Positions 28,906-36,301 of a stretch of DNA of 64,000 nt are shown here, one piece after another (within the stretch, counting starts at the first letter, position 1; every line of letters begins with the position of its first letter). The position numbers and the translations under genes are program-made. Origin of the DNA: Alcaligenaceae bacterium (GTDB lineage: Bacteria > Pseudomonadota > Gammaproteobacteria > Burkholderiales > Burkholderiaceae_B); the NCBI GenBank assembly GCA_013416485.1, contig JACCEO010000005.1:62001-126000 (forward strand), read 5' to 3'. Below the pieces are notes generated by a model. It worked only from the letters and a program-made list of their open reading frames with translations, had not been told where the DNA came from and did not search any database.

Positions 28906-29280
28906 TTGAAACCATACGACATCGTGGTGTCTGTGACACCACAGTATTTACCGGATCAGTCTGAGCCGGCCGACCAGCAATTCGTATTTGCGTATACCGT
29001 GCGCATTACTAATCAGGGTAAGTATGCCGCACAGGTCATTAGTCGACATTGGGTCATTACCGATGGCGACCAAAAAACTGAAGAAGTACGCGGTTTGGGC
29101 GTGGTCGGGCAGCAGCCTTTACTGACACCTGGCGAAACATTTGAATATACCAGTGGTTGCCCCTTATCTACGCCGGTAGGTACTATGCGGGGCAGCTATC
29201 ACTGTGTTGGGGAAAATGGAATTCCCTTTGATGTGGAAATCGCTGAGTTCATCTTGGCCATGCCGCGTACGCTGCATTAA
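28906..29280 (+). CDS. apaG: ApaG domain protein
   Basis: A 124-residue ApaG, a single fibronectin-like beta-sandwich domain linked to divalent-cation (Co/Mg) tolerance and of uncertain biochemistry. Conserved parts are ISRHWVITDGDQKTEEVRGLGVVGQQP (edges given) and GTMRGSYHCVGENG. The start used is a TTG at 28906 (MKPYDIVV), which has AGGAAG 7 nt upstream; the TTG at 28900 is too close to that site. It is followed by mltA. Confidence 0.92.
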   Translation: MKPYDIVVSVTPQYLPDQSEPADQQFVFAYTVRITNQGKYAAQVISRHWVITDGDQKTEEVRGLGVVGQQPLLTPGETFEYTSGCPLSTPVGTMRGSYHCVGENGIPFDVEIAEFILAMPRTLH

Positions 29281-29298
29281 TTACTGGGGCGGTGAACC

Positions 29299-30582
29299 AT
29301 GAAGAAAATCCTGATTTCAGCGTCATTGCTGGGCCTATTGGCAGCTTGTAGTTCCGTGCCACCAGAACCCTCTACGGTTCCAGCGACGGGGCCTGATGCC
29401 GCATCGGTAGCCGAACAGCCTTTGCGTGTGCCTGCCTTGTCCACCATGCGCGATACCCCTGCACGTAGTTTGGCAGGGAAGTTTCAAGTCGTGCAGTGGG
29501 GGGCTTTGCCTGGTTGGCAAAGTGATGACCTGCAATTGGTCTGGAAAGGCTTCATTAATAACTGCAAAGGTTTGATGCGGCCTGTAGGTGGTTCACTAAC
29601 CTTACCTGCCCGAGCCACACCACGGGCTTGGCAGCCGGTGTGCGCAGCTGCTGCTCAGTCAGGGCTGGGGCATACGGCCTCTACGACGGCGGTACGCGGG
29701 TTTATCGAACAGCACTTACAGCCGTGGCGATTGTTGGATGGCAGTGGAAAAATCGCTAAAAATACCGTCACAGGCTATTACGAACCATTGGTGCGGGCTT
29801 CTAGATCCCGGCATGGTCCTTACCAGTGGCCGCTGTATGCCCCCCCTGAAGACTTGTTAACCATAGATTTAGGCGAGGTTTATCCTGAATTAGCAGGTAA
29901 ACGTGTGCGTGGCAAGGTGGTGGGCAAGCGAGTCGTGCCATATGACACCCGTGCGCAAATTGCAGCCGATGCCGATAGACAACCCGCCGTAATCGTCTGG
30001 GTAGATGATCCCGTTGAAGCTTTTTTCTTGCAAATACAAGGATCAGGCAGGGCGTTATTAGACACAGGAACTACCATACGGCTAGCTTATGCCGATCACA
30101 ATGGCCGTCCCTATGCGTCTATTGGTCAGTGGCTGGCTAAGCAAGGCGAATTAACCTTGGCTCAGGCGTCTATGCAAAATATCAAAGCCTGGGCACAGCG
30201 TAATCCGGCACGTGTGCAGGAAATGCTTAACGCCAATACGGCAATGGTATTTTTTAATGAAGAAGCGGTGGTTGACCCTGAGCTAGGTCCCAAAGGTGCT
30301 TATAGTATTCCCTTGATCGGTCAAAGGGCAGTGGCGGTAGACCCTAGTTTTGTGCCTTTAGGGACGCCGTTGTATTTGGCGACGTCGTACCCAGCCACAA
30401 ACCAGGCCCTTAATCGGCTGGTGTTTGCACAAGATACTGGTGCCGCCATCAAAGGTGCAGCACGTACTGATTACTACTGGGGATTCGGGGACGATGCCGG
30501 ATCGCAAGCAGGTCGTATGAAGCAAACCGGTGAAATGTGGCTGTTATGGCCTAAACAGGCGGGGGCCCCCTCAGCACGATGA
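29299..30582 (+). CDS. mltA: Membrane-bound lytic murein transglycosylase A
   Basis: A 427-residue lipoprotein. The lipobox LLAACSS lies at residues about 13-19, after a short hydrophobic signal. The MltA barrel follows with VTGYYEPLVRASR near residue 155, and the C-terminal 3D domain has FAQDTGAAIKGAARTDYYWGFGDDA, which contains the catalytic Asp. It cleaves peptidoglycan to anhydromuropeptides at the outer membrane. Its stop overlaps the next gene by 4 bp. Confidence 0.94.
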   Translation: MKKILISASLLGLLAACSSVPPEPSTVPATGPDAASVAEQPLRVPALSTMRDTPARSLAGKFQVVQWGALPGWQSDDLQLVWKGFINNCKGLMRPVGGSLTLPARATPRAWQPVCAAAAQSGLGHTASTTAVRGFIEQHLQPWRLLDGSGKIAKNTVTGYYEPLVRASRSRHGPYQWPLYAPPEDLLTIDLGEVYPELAGKRVRGKVVGKRVVPYDTRAQIAADADRQPAVIVWVDDPVEAFFLQIQGSGRALLDTGTTIRLAYADHNGRPYASIGQWLAKQGELTLAQASMQNIKAWAQRNPARVQEMLNANTAMVFFNEEAVVDPELGPKGAYSIPLIGQRAVAVDPSFVPLGTPLYLATSYPATNQALNRLVFAQDTGAAIKGAARTDYYWGFGDDAGSQAGRMKQTGEMWLLWPKQAGAPSAR

Positions 30583-31751
30583 CTAAAGAAAATATACTGG
30601 TATGTGGTACCGGCATTGCTGGGCTGGCAACGGCATTGGGATTGGCCAAAAAGGGCTTTCAGGTCAGCTTGCTAGGGCCCAAGGCCGATACGTCGGCGGC
30701 AGTCCCAGATAGCTACCACCCTAGGGTGTATGCTCTTTCGGTAGCCAGCCAGCAGTTTTTAATTGACTTGGGTGTTTGGGACCTAATGGATGCCAGGCGT
30801 ATTACACCTGTGGATGCGATGGAGGTCTATGGTGATGGTGATGGTGAACTGAATCTTCATGCGTGGCAGGCGGCTTCCATAAGTCTGGCCTGGATCGTTG
30901 AGTCCGGTGAGCTTGAGCGGGTATTGCAGCAAGCCGTGCGCATACTTGGGGTCAGTTGGATCACTGAAAAATTTCAACGCTGGGAGTCCGGTGTAGTCTT
31001 TACCGATACTGGACGTGCATTACACCCTGATTTATTGGTGGGTGCTGATGGTGCGCATTCGCCGGTCAGGTCGGCGGCGAATATCCGTCATGACTTCAAA
31101 GCGTACGGTGATCATGGTGTGGTGGTGCACCTGGATGCTCAACTAGCTCACCAGAATATTGCCTTGCAGTGGTTTACAGGTGACAGCATATTGGCCTTGT
31201 TGCCTATGCCAGACACCAATCAAGGTCACCAAGTGTCTATGGTGTGGTCTATGCCTGAGTCCAGGGCCAAGTATTTGCAACAGTTGCCCAACGATCAGCG
31301 CAACGCTATGTTGACGCAGGAACTGGCCGCGGTCACTGGCGATCGACTGGGTAAGTTGCACGTACGTAGCCCTTTGTTTGCGTTTCCTTTGACCTTGGAA
31401 GGCAGTGATATGGTTGCCCCCGGCGTAGCGCTGGTGGGTGATGCTGCACACAGGGTGCATCCGTTGGCGGGTCAGGGTTTGAATCTGGGCCTAGCCGATG
31501 TTGCGGAACTACTACGAGTTTTAACGGACAAAGAACAGTATCGTAGTGCGGGCGACATGCGGGTGCTTAGCCGCTATCGTCGAGCACGAGCCGAGCCTAT
31601 ATTGGCTATGCGCTTGGCCACAGATGGCCTACATCGTTTATTCGCTAGCAAGATAGCTGCGATTGCTTGGGCCAGGAACCTGGGTATGCGTGGGGTGAAT
31701 CATTTGCCTTTGCTCAAGCGATTCTTGATCGGGGGCGCGGCTGGTCGTTGA
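30579..31751 (+). CDS. UbiH/UbiF/COQ6-family FAD-dependent hydroxylase
   Basis: A 390-residue flavin hydroxylase of the class that hydroxylates the ubiquinone ring. Motifs are the N-terminal GTGIAGLATALGLAKKG, the middle GADGAHSPVR (DG motif), and LVGDAAHRVHPLAGQGLNLGLADV (GD motif). It overlaps mltA by 4 bp. Which ring position it hydroxylates (UbiH, UbiF or UbiI role) cannot be told from sequence by eye. Confidence 0.9.
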   Translation: MTKENILVCGTGIAGLATALGLAKKGFQVSLLGPKADTSAAVPDSYHPRVYALSVASQQFLIDLGVWDLMDARRITPVDAMEVYGDGDGELNLHAWQAASISLAWIVESGELERVLQQAVRILGVSWITEKFQRWESGVVFTDTGRALHPDLLVGADGAHSPVRSAANIRHDFKAYGDHGVVVHLDAQLAHQNIALQWFTGDSILALLPMPDTNQGHQVSMVWSMPESRAKYLQQLPNDQRNAMLTQELAAVTGDRLGKLHVRSPLFAFPLTLEGSDMVAPGVALVGDAAHRVHPLAGQGLNLGLADVAELLRVLTDKEQYRSAGDMRVLSRYRRARAEPILAMRLATDGLHRLFASKIAAIAWARNLGMRGVNHLPLLKRFLIGGAAGR

Positions 31752-31842
31752 CGCAGGCGCTGGATTGTTTCTTTTTAATATTATGGTGCTGTGCGCAGCA
31801 GCCGTGACACGCTGCAATATGCCACTACTGTCAGGAGTTTAT

Positions 31843-32643
31843 ATGCGTTTTTCGGGTTTTTTGCTAGCCATGCTGCTAGGTGCATCAGTGTCGTCCAGTG
31901 CATGGTCGCAATCAGAGTCTCAGCCAGAGGCTCAAGCAGAAGTCCAAGAGGCGGCAGCTGTAGTACAGCCCACCCCAGAGCTGATTGAGCAGGTTCAGGT
32001 AGTTAATTTAGACGATGTGAAAAAGGCTTTCCAGCAGCGCTTTCCAGGCGTCGAAGTCAACGGTGTCAGTGACACACCAGTGGCAGGTCTTTACGAGATC
32101 CAAATTGGTATGGACTTGTTGTATGCCGATGCACAAGTGAACTATGTGCTTCAAGGGTCCTTGATAGACGCTCGTGAACGTATCGACCTGACCGCTGCTA
32201 AGTTAGAAAAATTAACTGCAATATCGTTTTCGTCGTTGCCCTTACAGCACGCGGTCAAGCAGGTGACGGGTAGTGGTAAACGCCAGATGGCCGTTTTTGA
32301 GGACCCTAACTGCGGATTTTGTAAGCGACTGCATGTGGCGTTGAAAGAAATTGACGACGTCACGGTATATACCTTCTTGCTACCTATCTTGTCTCCTGAC
32401 TCTGAAGTCAAAGCTCGCAATATATGGTGCGCTAAAGACCAAGCAAAAGTCTGGAAAGATTGGATGCTGGATGGTAAAACCCCAGCCGAAGCCCAGTGCG
32501 ATACTCCGGTCGAAGAAGTCAAAGCGTTGGCTGCCAAACTAATGGTGCAAGGCACGCCTGCTATTTTCTTTGCTGACGATAGTCGGGTCAATGGTGCTTT
32601 GCCGGTGGATCAGCTTAAGGCAAAGTTGGATGCCTTAAATTAA
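31843..32643 (+). CDS. dsbC: Periplasmic thiol:disulfide isomerase DsbC
   Basis: A 266-residue periplasmic protein with a signal peptide (FLLAMLLGASVSSSAWSQ) and a Gln/Glu-rich linker after it. The N-terminal dimerisation domain contains LYEIQIGMDLLYADAQ, and the thioredoxin-fold domain has the active site CGFC in DPNCGFCKRLH. A further Cys pair (about residues 204 and 226) matches the structural disulfide of DsbC. The start at 31843 has AGGAG 5 nt upstream; the longer frame from 31765 lacks one. It rearranges wrong disulfides in secreted proteins. Confidence 0.93.
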   Translation: MRFSGFLLAMLLGASVSSSAWSQSESQPEAQAEVQEAAAVVQPTPELIEQVQVVNLDDVKKAFQQRFPGVEVNGVSDTPVAGLYEIQIGMDLLYADAQVNYVLQGSLIDARERIDLTAAKLEKLTAISFSSLPLQHAVKQVTGSGKRQMAVFEDPNCGFCKRLHVALKEIDDVTVYTFLLPILSPDSEVKARNIWCAKDQAKVWKDWMLDGKTPAEAQCDTPVEEVKALAAKLMVQGTPAIFFADDSRVNGALPVDQLKAKLDALN

Positions 32644-32783
32644 GCATTCAGTTGAGCTGGAATAAACGTAAAGAATTGTCAATTCTGTTACCGTAACGCT
32701 AGTGTTTAGATACACTTAGTGTGTGGCGTTGCATAATGCGCCTTATCTTGTGGCCATGCTATGGCAAAGGGGGCGGCAGTATT

Positions 32784-34043
32784 ATGCTGTCGGTGCCAAC
32801 GATGGAAGACCATAATCAGACGTTTTATCTAGCGCGTCAACCTATCATGAATCGTGAGCAGGCTTTGGTCGCTTACGAACTACTTTTTAGAAGAGGCGCC
32901 CACGATACGGCTTGCGATAGCCATGAGCGTGTTGCAACGGCTAGCGTTATTGCGCAGACCATAGAAATGGGCTTGCCCAAGGTGGTGGGTGGGGCGCTGG
33001 CTTTTCTAAATCTCGATCAGCGCAGCATAATGGCCGATTTTATCGGCCTTTTGCCAGCAGACAAGATAGTCCTTGAAATTCTAGAGACCGTAAGGATCAC
33101 TCCAGAGTTAGTGCAACGCATGTCTCATCTCTTAGATACTGGTTTTGTCTTTGCCTTGGATGATGTCGTTGCCTTGACTGATGATGTTACCCGCTTGCTG
33201 CCTATGGCCAGCATTGTGAAAGTTGAATTCGCGAGTGTGGTTAAGGGCGAACTGGCATTACTGGTGGGTAAGCTAAAAAAACAAGGGAAAAAGCTAATCG
33301 CTGAAAAAGTAGAAACTCATGAACAGTTCCAAATGTGTTACGAACTGGGTTTCGATTATTTTCAGGGGTATTACTTTGCTCGCCCACGGACCTTATCTGG
33401 CACTCGGCTACAGCCATGCCAATTGACCATCGTTAACTTGCTTAGGCAACTGATCGAAGATGCGAACGATATCGACATCGTCAACAGCATTAAAGAAGAT
33501 GTGTCCTTAAGTTTGAACTTGTTGCGTATGGCGAACTCGCCTGTGTTTGGTGTAGCAACCCGAGTGGAGTCTTTGCGCCAAGCCTTGGCTTTATTGGGGC
33601 GGCGTGAAATGCAGCGATGGTTACAGATACTGCTGTACGCTGGTGCAGGACGTGTGCTGGTTAGAACATCGCCTTTGCTGGCGCTAGCTACGACTCGAGG
33701 TAGGTTACTGGAAGTAATGGCAGAAAAGTTGTGGCCTGAAACCACAGAACCTGCCGATATCGCTTTTACCGTAGGGATAATGTCGTGCTTGAATGCATTG
33801 CTGGAAGCCCCTATGGAAGACATCTTGCAGCACATTCTTGTCAGTGACGAGGTCAATGCTGCACTAGTATTGAAACAGGGCCGTTATGGCGAGATGCTGG
33901 CTTTAATCAAATACAGCGAGCAAGGTGATAGCGCTAATGTTTTGTCGTTGCTGCATGGCTTGGGTTTGTCGGTAGACGATTTCAGAACCATGCAGCAACA
34001 AGCATACGAATGGAGTAATGCGGTACTTAGCGTGACGGGGTAG
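32784..34043 (+). CDS. EAL-HDOD domain signalling protein (YuxH-like)
   Basis: About 419 residues: an N-terminal EAL-type domain (FYLARQPIMNREQALVAYELLFR near its start) and a C-terminal HDOD domain from about residue 210 (LLRQLIEDANDIDIVNSIKEDVSLSLNLLRMAN, edges given). The EAL motif itself reads ELL and the usual metal-binding residues are incomplete, so c-di-GMP hydrolysis is unlikely; such proteins act as binding or scaffold proteins. The start is uncertain: 32784 has a weak AAGGGGG site, and 32802 is an alternative. Its 3' end overlaps the convergent prpF-like gene by 17 bp. Confidence 0.87.
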   Translation: MLSVPTMEDHNQTFYLARQPIMNREQALVAYELLFRRGAHDTACDSHERVATASVIAQTIEMGLPKVVGGALAFLNLDQRSIMADFIGLLPADKIVLEILETVRITPELVQRMSHLLDTGFVFALDDVVALTDDVTRLLPMASIVKVEFASVVKGELALLVGKLKKQGKKLIAEKVETHEQFQMCYELGFDYFQGYYFARPRTLSGTRLQPCQLTIVNLLRQLIEDANDIDIVNSIKEDVSLSLNLLRMANSPVFGVATRVESLRQALALLGRREMQRWLQILLYAGAGRVLVRTSPLLALATTRGRLLEVMAEKLWPETTEPADIAFTVGIMSCLNALLEAPMEDILQHILVSDEVNAALVLKQGRYGEMLALIKYSEQGDSANVLSLLHGLGLSVDDFRTMQQQAYEWSNAVLSVTG

Positions 34044-35190
34044 TTGCCTGACCAGGTACCCACACTTGTCCGTCAAACAAACGACGGGCTGTTCTATAGA
34101 AAGAACCGGCGCGTGCAACCCATGCACCATTTTCTTGTGCGACTTCAGCACCCACAGTCAATATTCCAGATGGCATACCTAATCGTAGCGCGCTGTCGCC
34201 TGCAGTTGGTGACAAGGCTTCGGCGGCGATAGTGCCTGTGATACGTGCTGCTACAGCAGTGCACAGTGAAATGGTTAATGGCAAGGCACGGTGGGGCTGA
34301 CCATTAGAAATAACCCGTGCAACTAGGTCGATTTCGCTGGCGGGTACGGTATCACCGGACAATGTAGGGTTGTCGGTAGGTGGGGATACTATGCACACAA
34401 ATGGCACTATGGTGATTTTACGTGCGCTTTCCAAGTCGGGGGCAATACCCATTTTTACGGATGCACGTATACGGATTTCATTTAATAATTCCAGCATGTC
34501 AGCGCGGCTTTCCAGTTCGTCGGGTAGCTCCAGACCTGTCAGGCCTACATCACGTGCGCGTACAAACACAGCGGCATTTGCTGCATCTATCATGGACACG
34601 TCTATGGTGCCCAGGCCTGGTACGTCCAGACTTTCTTGTACTTGACCTGTGGGCAACAGTTTGCCTGTTGACGCGCCGCCAGGCTGAACGAAGTCTAGTT
34701 TAATGGGCGAGCCAGTACCACCGACACCGGGTATGGATAGATCGCCGTCATAGCGTGCTTGGCCGTCTTCTATGGCGAAGGTGCTGTGTATGATTTTTTG
34801 CGTATTGGTGTTCAGTATGCGCACGGTAGCAGTATCGCCCTGGGCTTTTACCAGGCCTTGGTCTACGGCATAAGGGCCCACGGCAGCGCTCATGTTGCCG
34901 CAGTTGCCGCGGTAATCCACACGGGCTTCTTTGATCATGACCTGAGCAAAGGTGTAATCGACATCGGCATCTGGGTGTTGCGAAGGTGCAATAATGCACA
35001 CCTTTGAAAGTGAAGATACGCCGCCGCCCATGCCATCTAGCTGGCGTCCATAAGGGTCAGGCGTACCCATAGCTGCAGTGAATAAAGGCGCCCAGTCATC
35101 TTGGTTGACGGGCAGGTCACTGGCCTGCACCATCAGGGCTTTGCTGGTACCGCCACGCATAAAAACGGCAGGTAGGGCTGTTTGCTTCAT
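34027..35190 (-). CDS. PrpF-family aconitate/methylaconitate isomerase
   Basis: A 387-residue member of the PrpF family, with LPAVFMRGGTSKALM at the N-terminus, RQLDGMGGGVSSLSKVC and DYRGNCGNMSAAVG containing the expected reactive Cys, and VGGTGSPIKLDF. PrpF isomerises the double bond of 2-methylaconitate; relatives work on aconitate or 4-oxalomesaconate. It starts 1 bp after the GntR gene stop and is divergent from an aconitase gene, which points to a tricarboxylic unsaturated acid as substrate. prpB and prpC are not adjacent, so a propionate pathway is not shown. Confidence 0.88.
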   Translation of the reverse strand: MKQTALPAVFMRGGTSKALMVQASDLPVNQDDWAPLFTAAMGTPDPYGRQLDGMGGGVSSLSKVCIIAPSQHPDADVDYTFAQVMIKEARVDYRGNCGNMSAAVGPYAVDQGLVKAQGDTATVRILNTNTQKIIHSTFAIEDGQARYDGDLSIPGVGGTGSPIKLDFVQPGGASTGKLLPTGQVQESLDVPGLGTIDVSMIDAANAAVFVRARDVGLTGLELPDELESRADMLELLNEIRIRASVKMGIAPDLESARKITIVPFVCIVSPPTDNPTLSGDTVPASEIDLVARVISNGQPHRALPLTISLCTAVAARITGTIAAEALSPTAGDSALRLGMPSGILTVGAEVAQENGAWVARAGSFYRTARRLFDGQVWVPGQATTPSR

Positions 35191-35191
35191 G

Positions 35192-36172
35192 TTATTTCCT
35201 TGTGGTGGCGCTACGTGGCGTAGCGCTTAGGGTTGAATGTAGTGGAGCAGTCTGGGGTATGGCTGCTTTACGTAGTTGCAGAACTTTTTCGTGACTGGCA
35301 TTGCCTAGATGTTCGGTCAGTAAACGTGCGGCTTCAGCACGTTCGCCACGCTCCAACAAGTCCAAGATCGCCAAGTGCTCTACGCACTGGCGTCGTACGC
35401 GCTCTCGGTCATCGGTTTCACGATACTCAAGTAAACGTCGTAATTGGTTTTGGCGGATGATGGTTTGCACGATGAAACGGTTGCCGGATAAGCCAGCCAG
35501 GGCTTCGTGGAAGGTGGCGTTGGCTTGGAACATTTCCACGTGGCCGGCCGTACGATAGCCACCATCGGCTAAGGATTCTTGCTGGGTGCGTATCCGTCGT
35601 AGTACTTCGGAATCTATGGCAAAGCTGGGCATTAGCATGGCGGTGGGTTCTAGCGCCAGGCGCAGCTCATAGCTTTCCTGGCATGCCTGTGGCCCATCGA
35701 TCATGGGTAAGAAAGACCAGCCTTTGCTAGCACGTTGTTCTATCCAGCCTTCGTTGGCAGCACGCGCCAGCACACGGCGCATGCGTTCGCGGGTTAGCGA
35801 GTAGCGGCGCATGGCTTCATTTTCGCTAAGTACATCGGGTAGCAGCCCTGCCAGCTTATCGTGTGCCAGAGCCAAATAGGCTTGTTCTTCGGTGGTGGTG
35901 GTCAGTTCGCTATCGATAAAGCTTAGGTCAGCAGCATCACGAGTTAAATACAGGCCCCGACGCGGTGGTTGGGGCGCGACTATGCCTTTTTGGGCCAAAT
36001 AGGCTAGCGCCCCGCGTATCGGAGAGCGCGAGGTACCTAAAGCGACTTCAAGTGATTGCTCGGTCAGGTGGTGACCTGCCGGTAGGTGTTCGGTGCGTAT
36101 ATGTTCTATCAGCCTGTGGGCTAGCGTTACGTGCAGCGAATTGATGCCTGTCCCCATAGAGTTCCATGTCAT
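35192..36172 (-). CDS. GntR-family regulator (FCD-type effector domain)
   Basis: About 326 residues with an N-terminal winged helix (VTLAHRLIEHIRTEHLPAGHHLTEQSLEVALGTSRSPIRGAL, edges given) and a C-terminal all-helical FCD-type domain from about residue 180 (YELRLALEPTAMLMPSF, FHEALAGLSGNRF). The middle contains an additional second winged-helix-like stretch (RYSLTRERMRRVLARAANEGW), so the protein is longer than usual (about 230). The start is uncertain between 36172 and 36157. It is followed by prpF and diverges from the aconitase gene, with an inverted repeat between; autoregulation and control of aconitase are likely. Confidence 0.85.
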   Translation of the reverse strand: MTWNSMGTGINSLHVTLAHRLIEHIRTEHLPAGHHLTEQSLEVALGTSRSPIRGALAYLAQKGIVAPQPPRRGLYLTRDAADLSFIDSELTTTTEEQAYLALAHDKLAGLLPDVLSENEAMRRYSLTRERMRRVLARAANEGWIEQRASKGWSFLPMIDGPQACQESYELRLALEPTAMLMPSFAIDSEVLRRIRTQQESLADGGYRTAGHVEMFQANATFHEALAGLSGNRFIVQTIIRQNQLRRLLEYRETDDRERVRRQCVEHLAILDLLERGERAEAARLLTEHLGNASHEKVLQLRKAAIPQTAPLHSTLSATPRSATTRK

Positions 36173-36232
36173 AGTGCGTTTATTACTGTGGAGCGAAAAC
36201 CACGCAGTAATAGTGTTCCAATCGACGATTAT

Positions 36233-36260
36233 ATTGTATGATGTTCGTCCTGAATACAAT
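36233..36260. promoter_or_regulatory. Candidate GntR operator between gntR and aconitase genes
   Basis: Inverted repeat ATTGTAT-N14-ATACAAT in the 129-bp divergent region. The half-sites resemble the TTGTATACAA-type boxes of FCD regulators, here spread apart. The assignment to the adjacent GntR protein is inference. Confidence 0.45.
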
Positions 36261-36301
36261 CAAATTGTTTTTTGCATCAACCGACCTCATAAAAGGGTGT
36301 T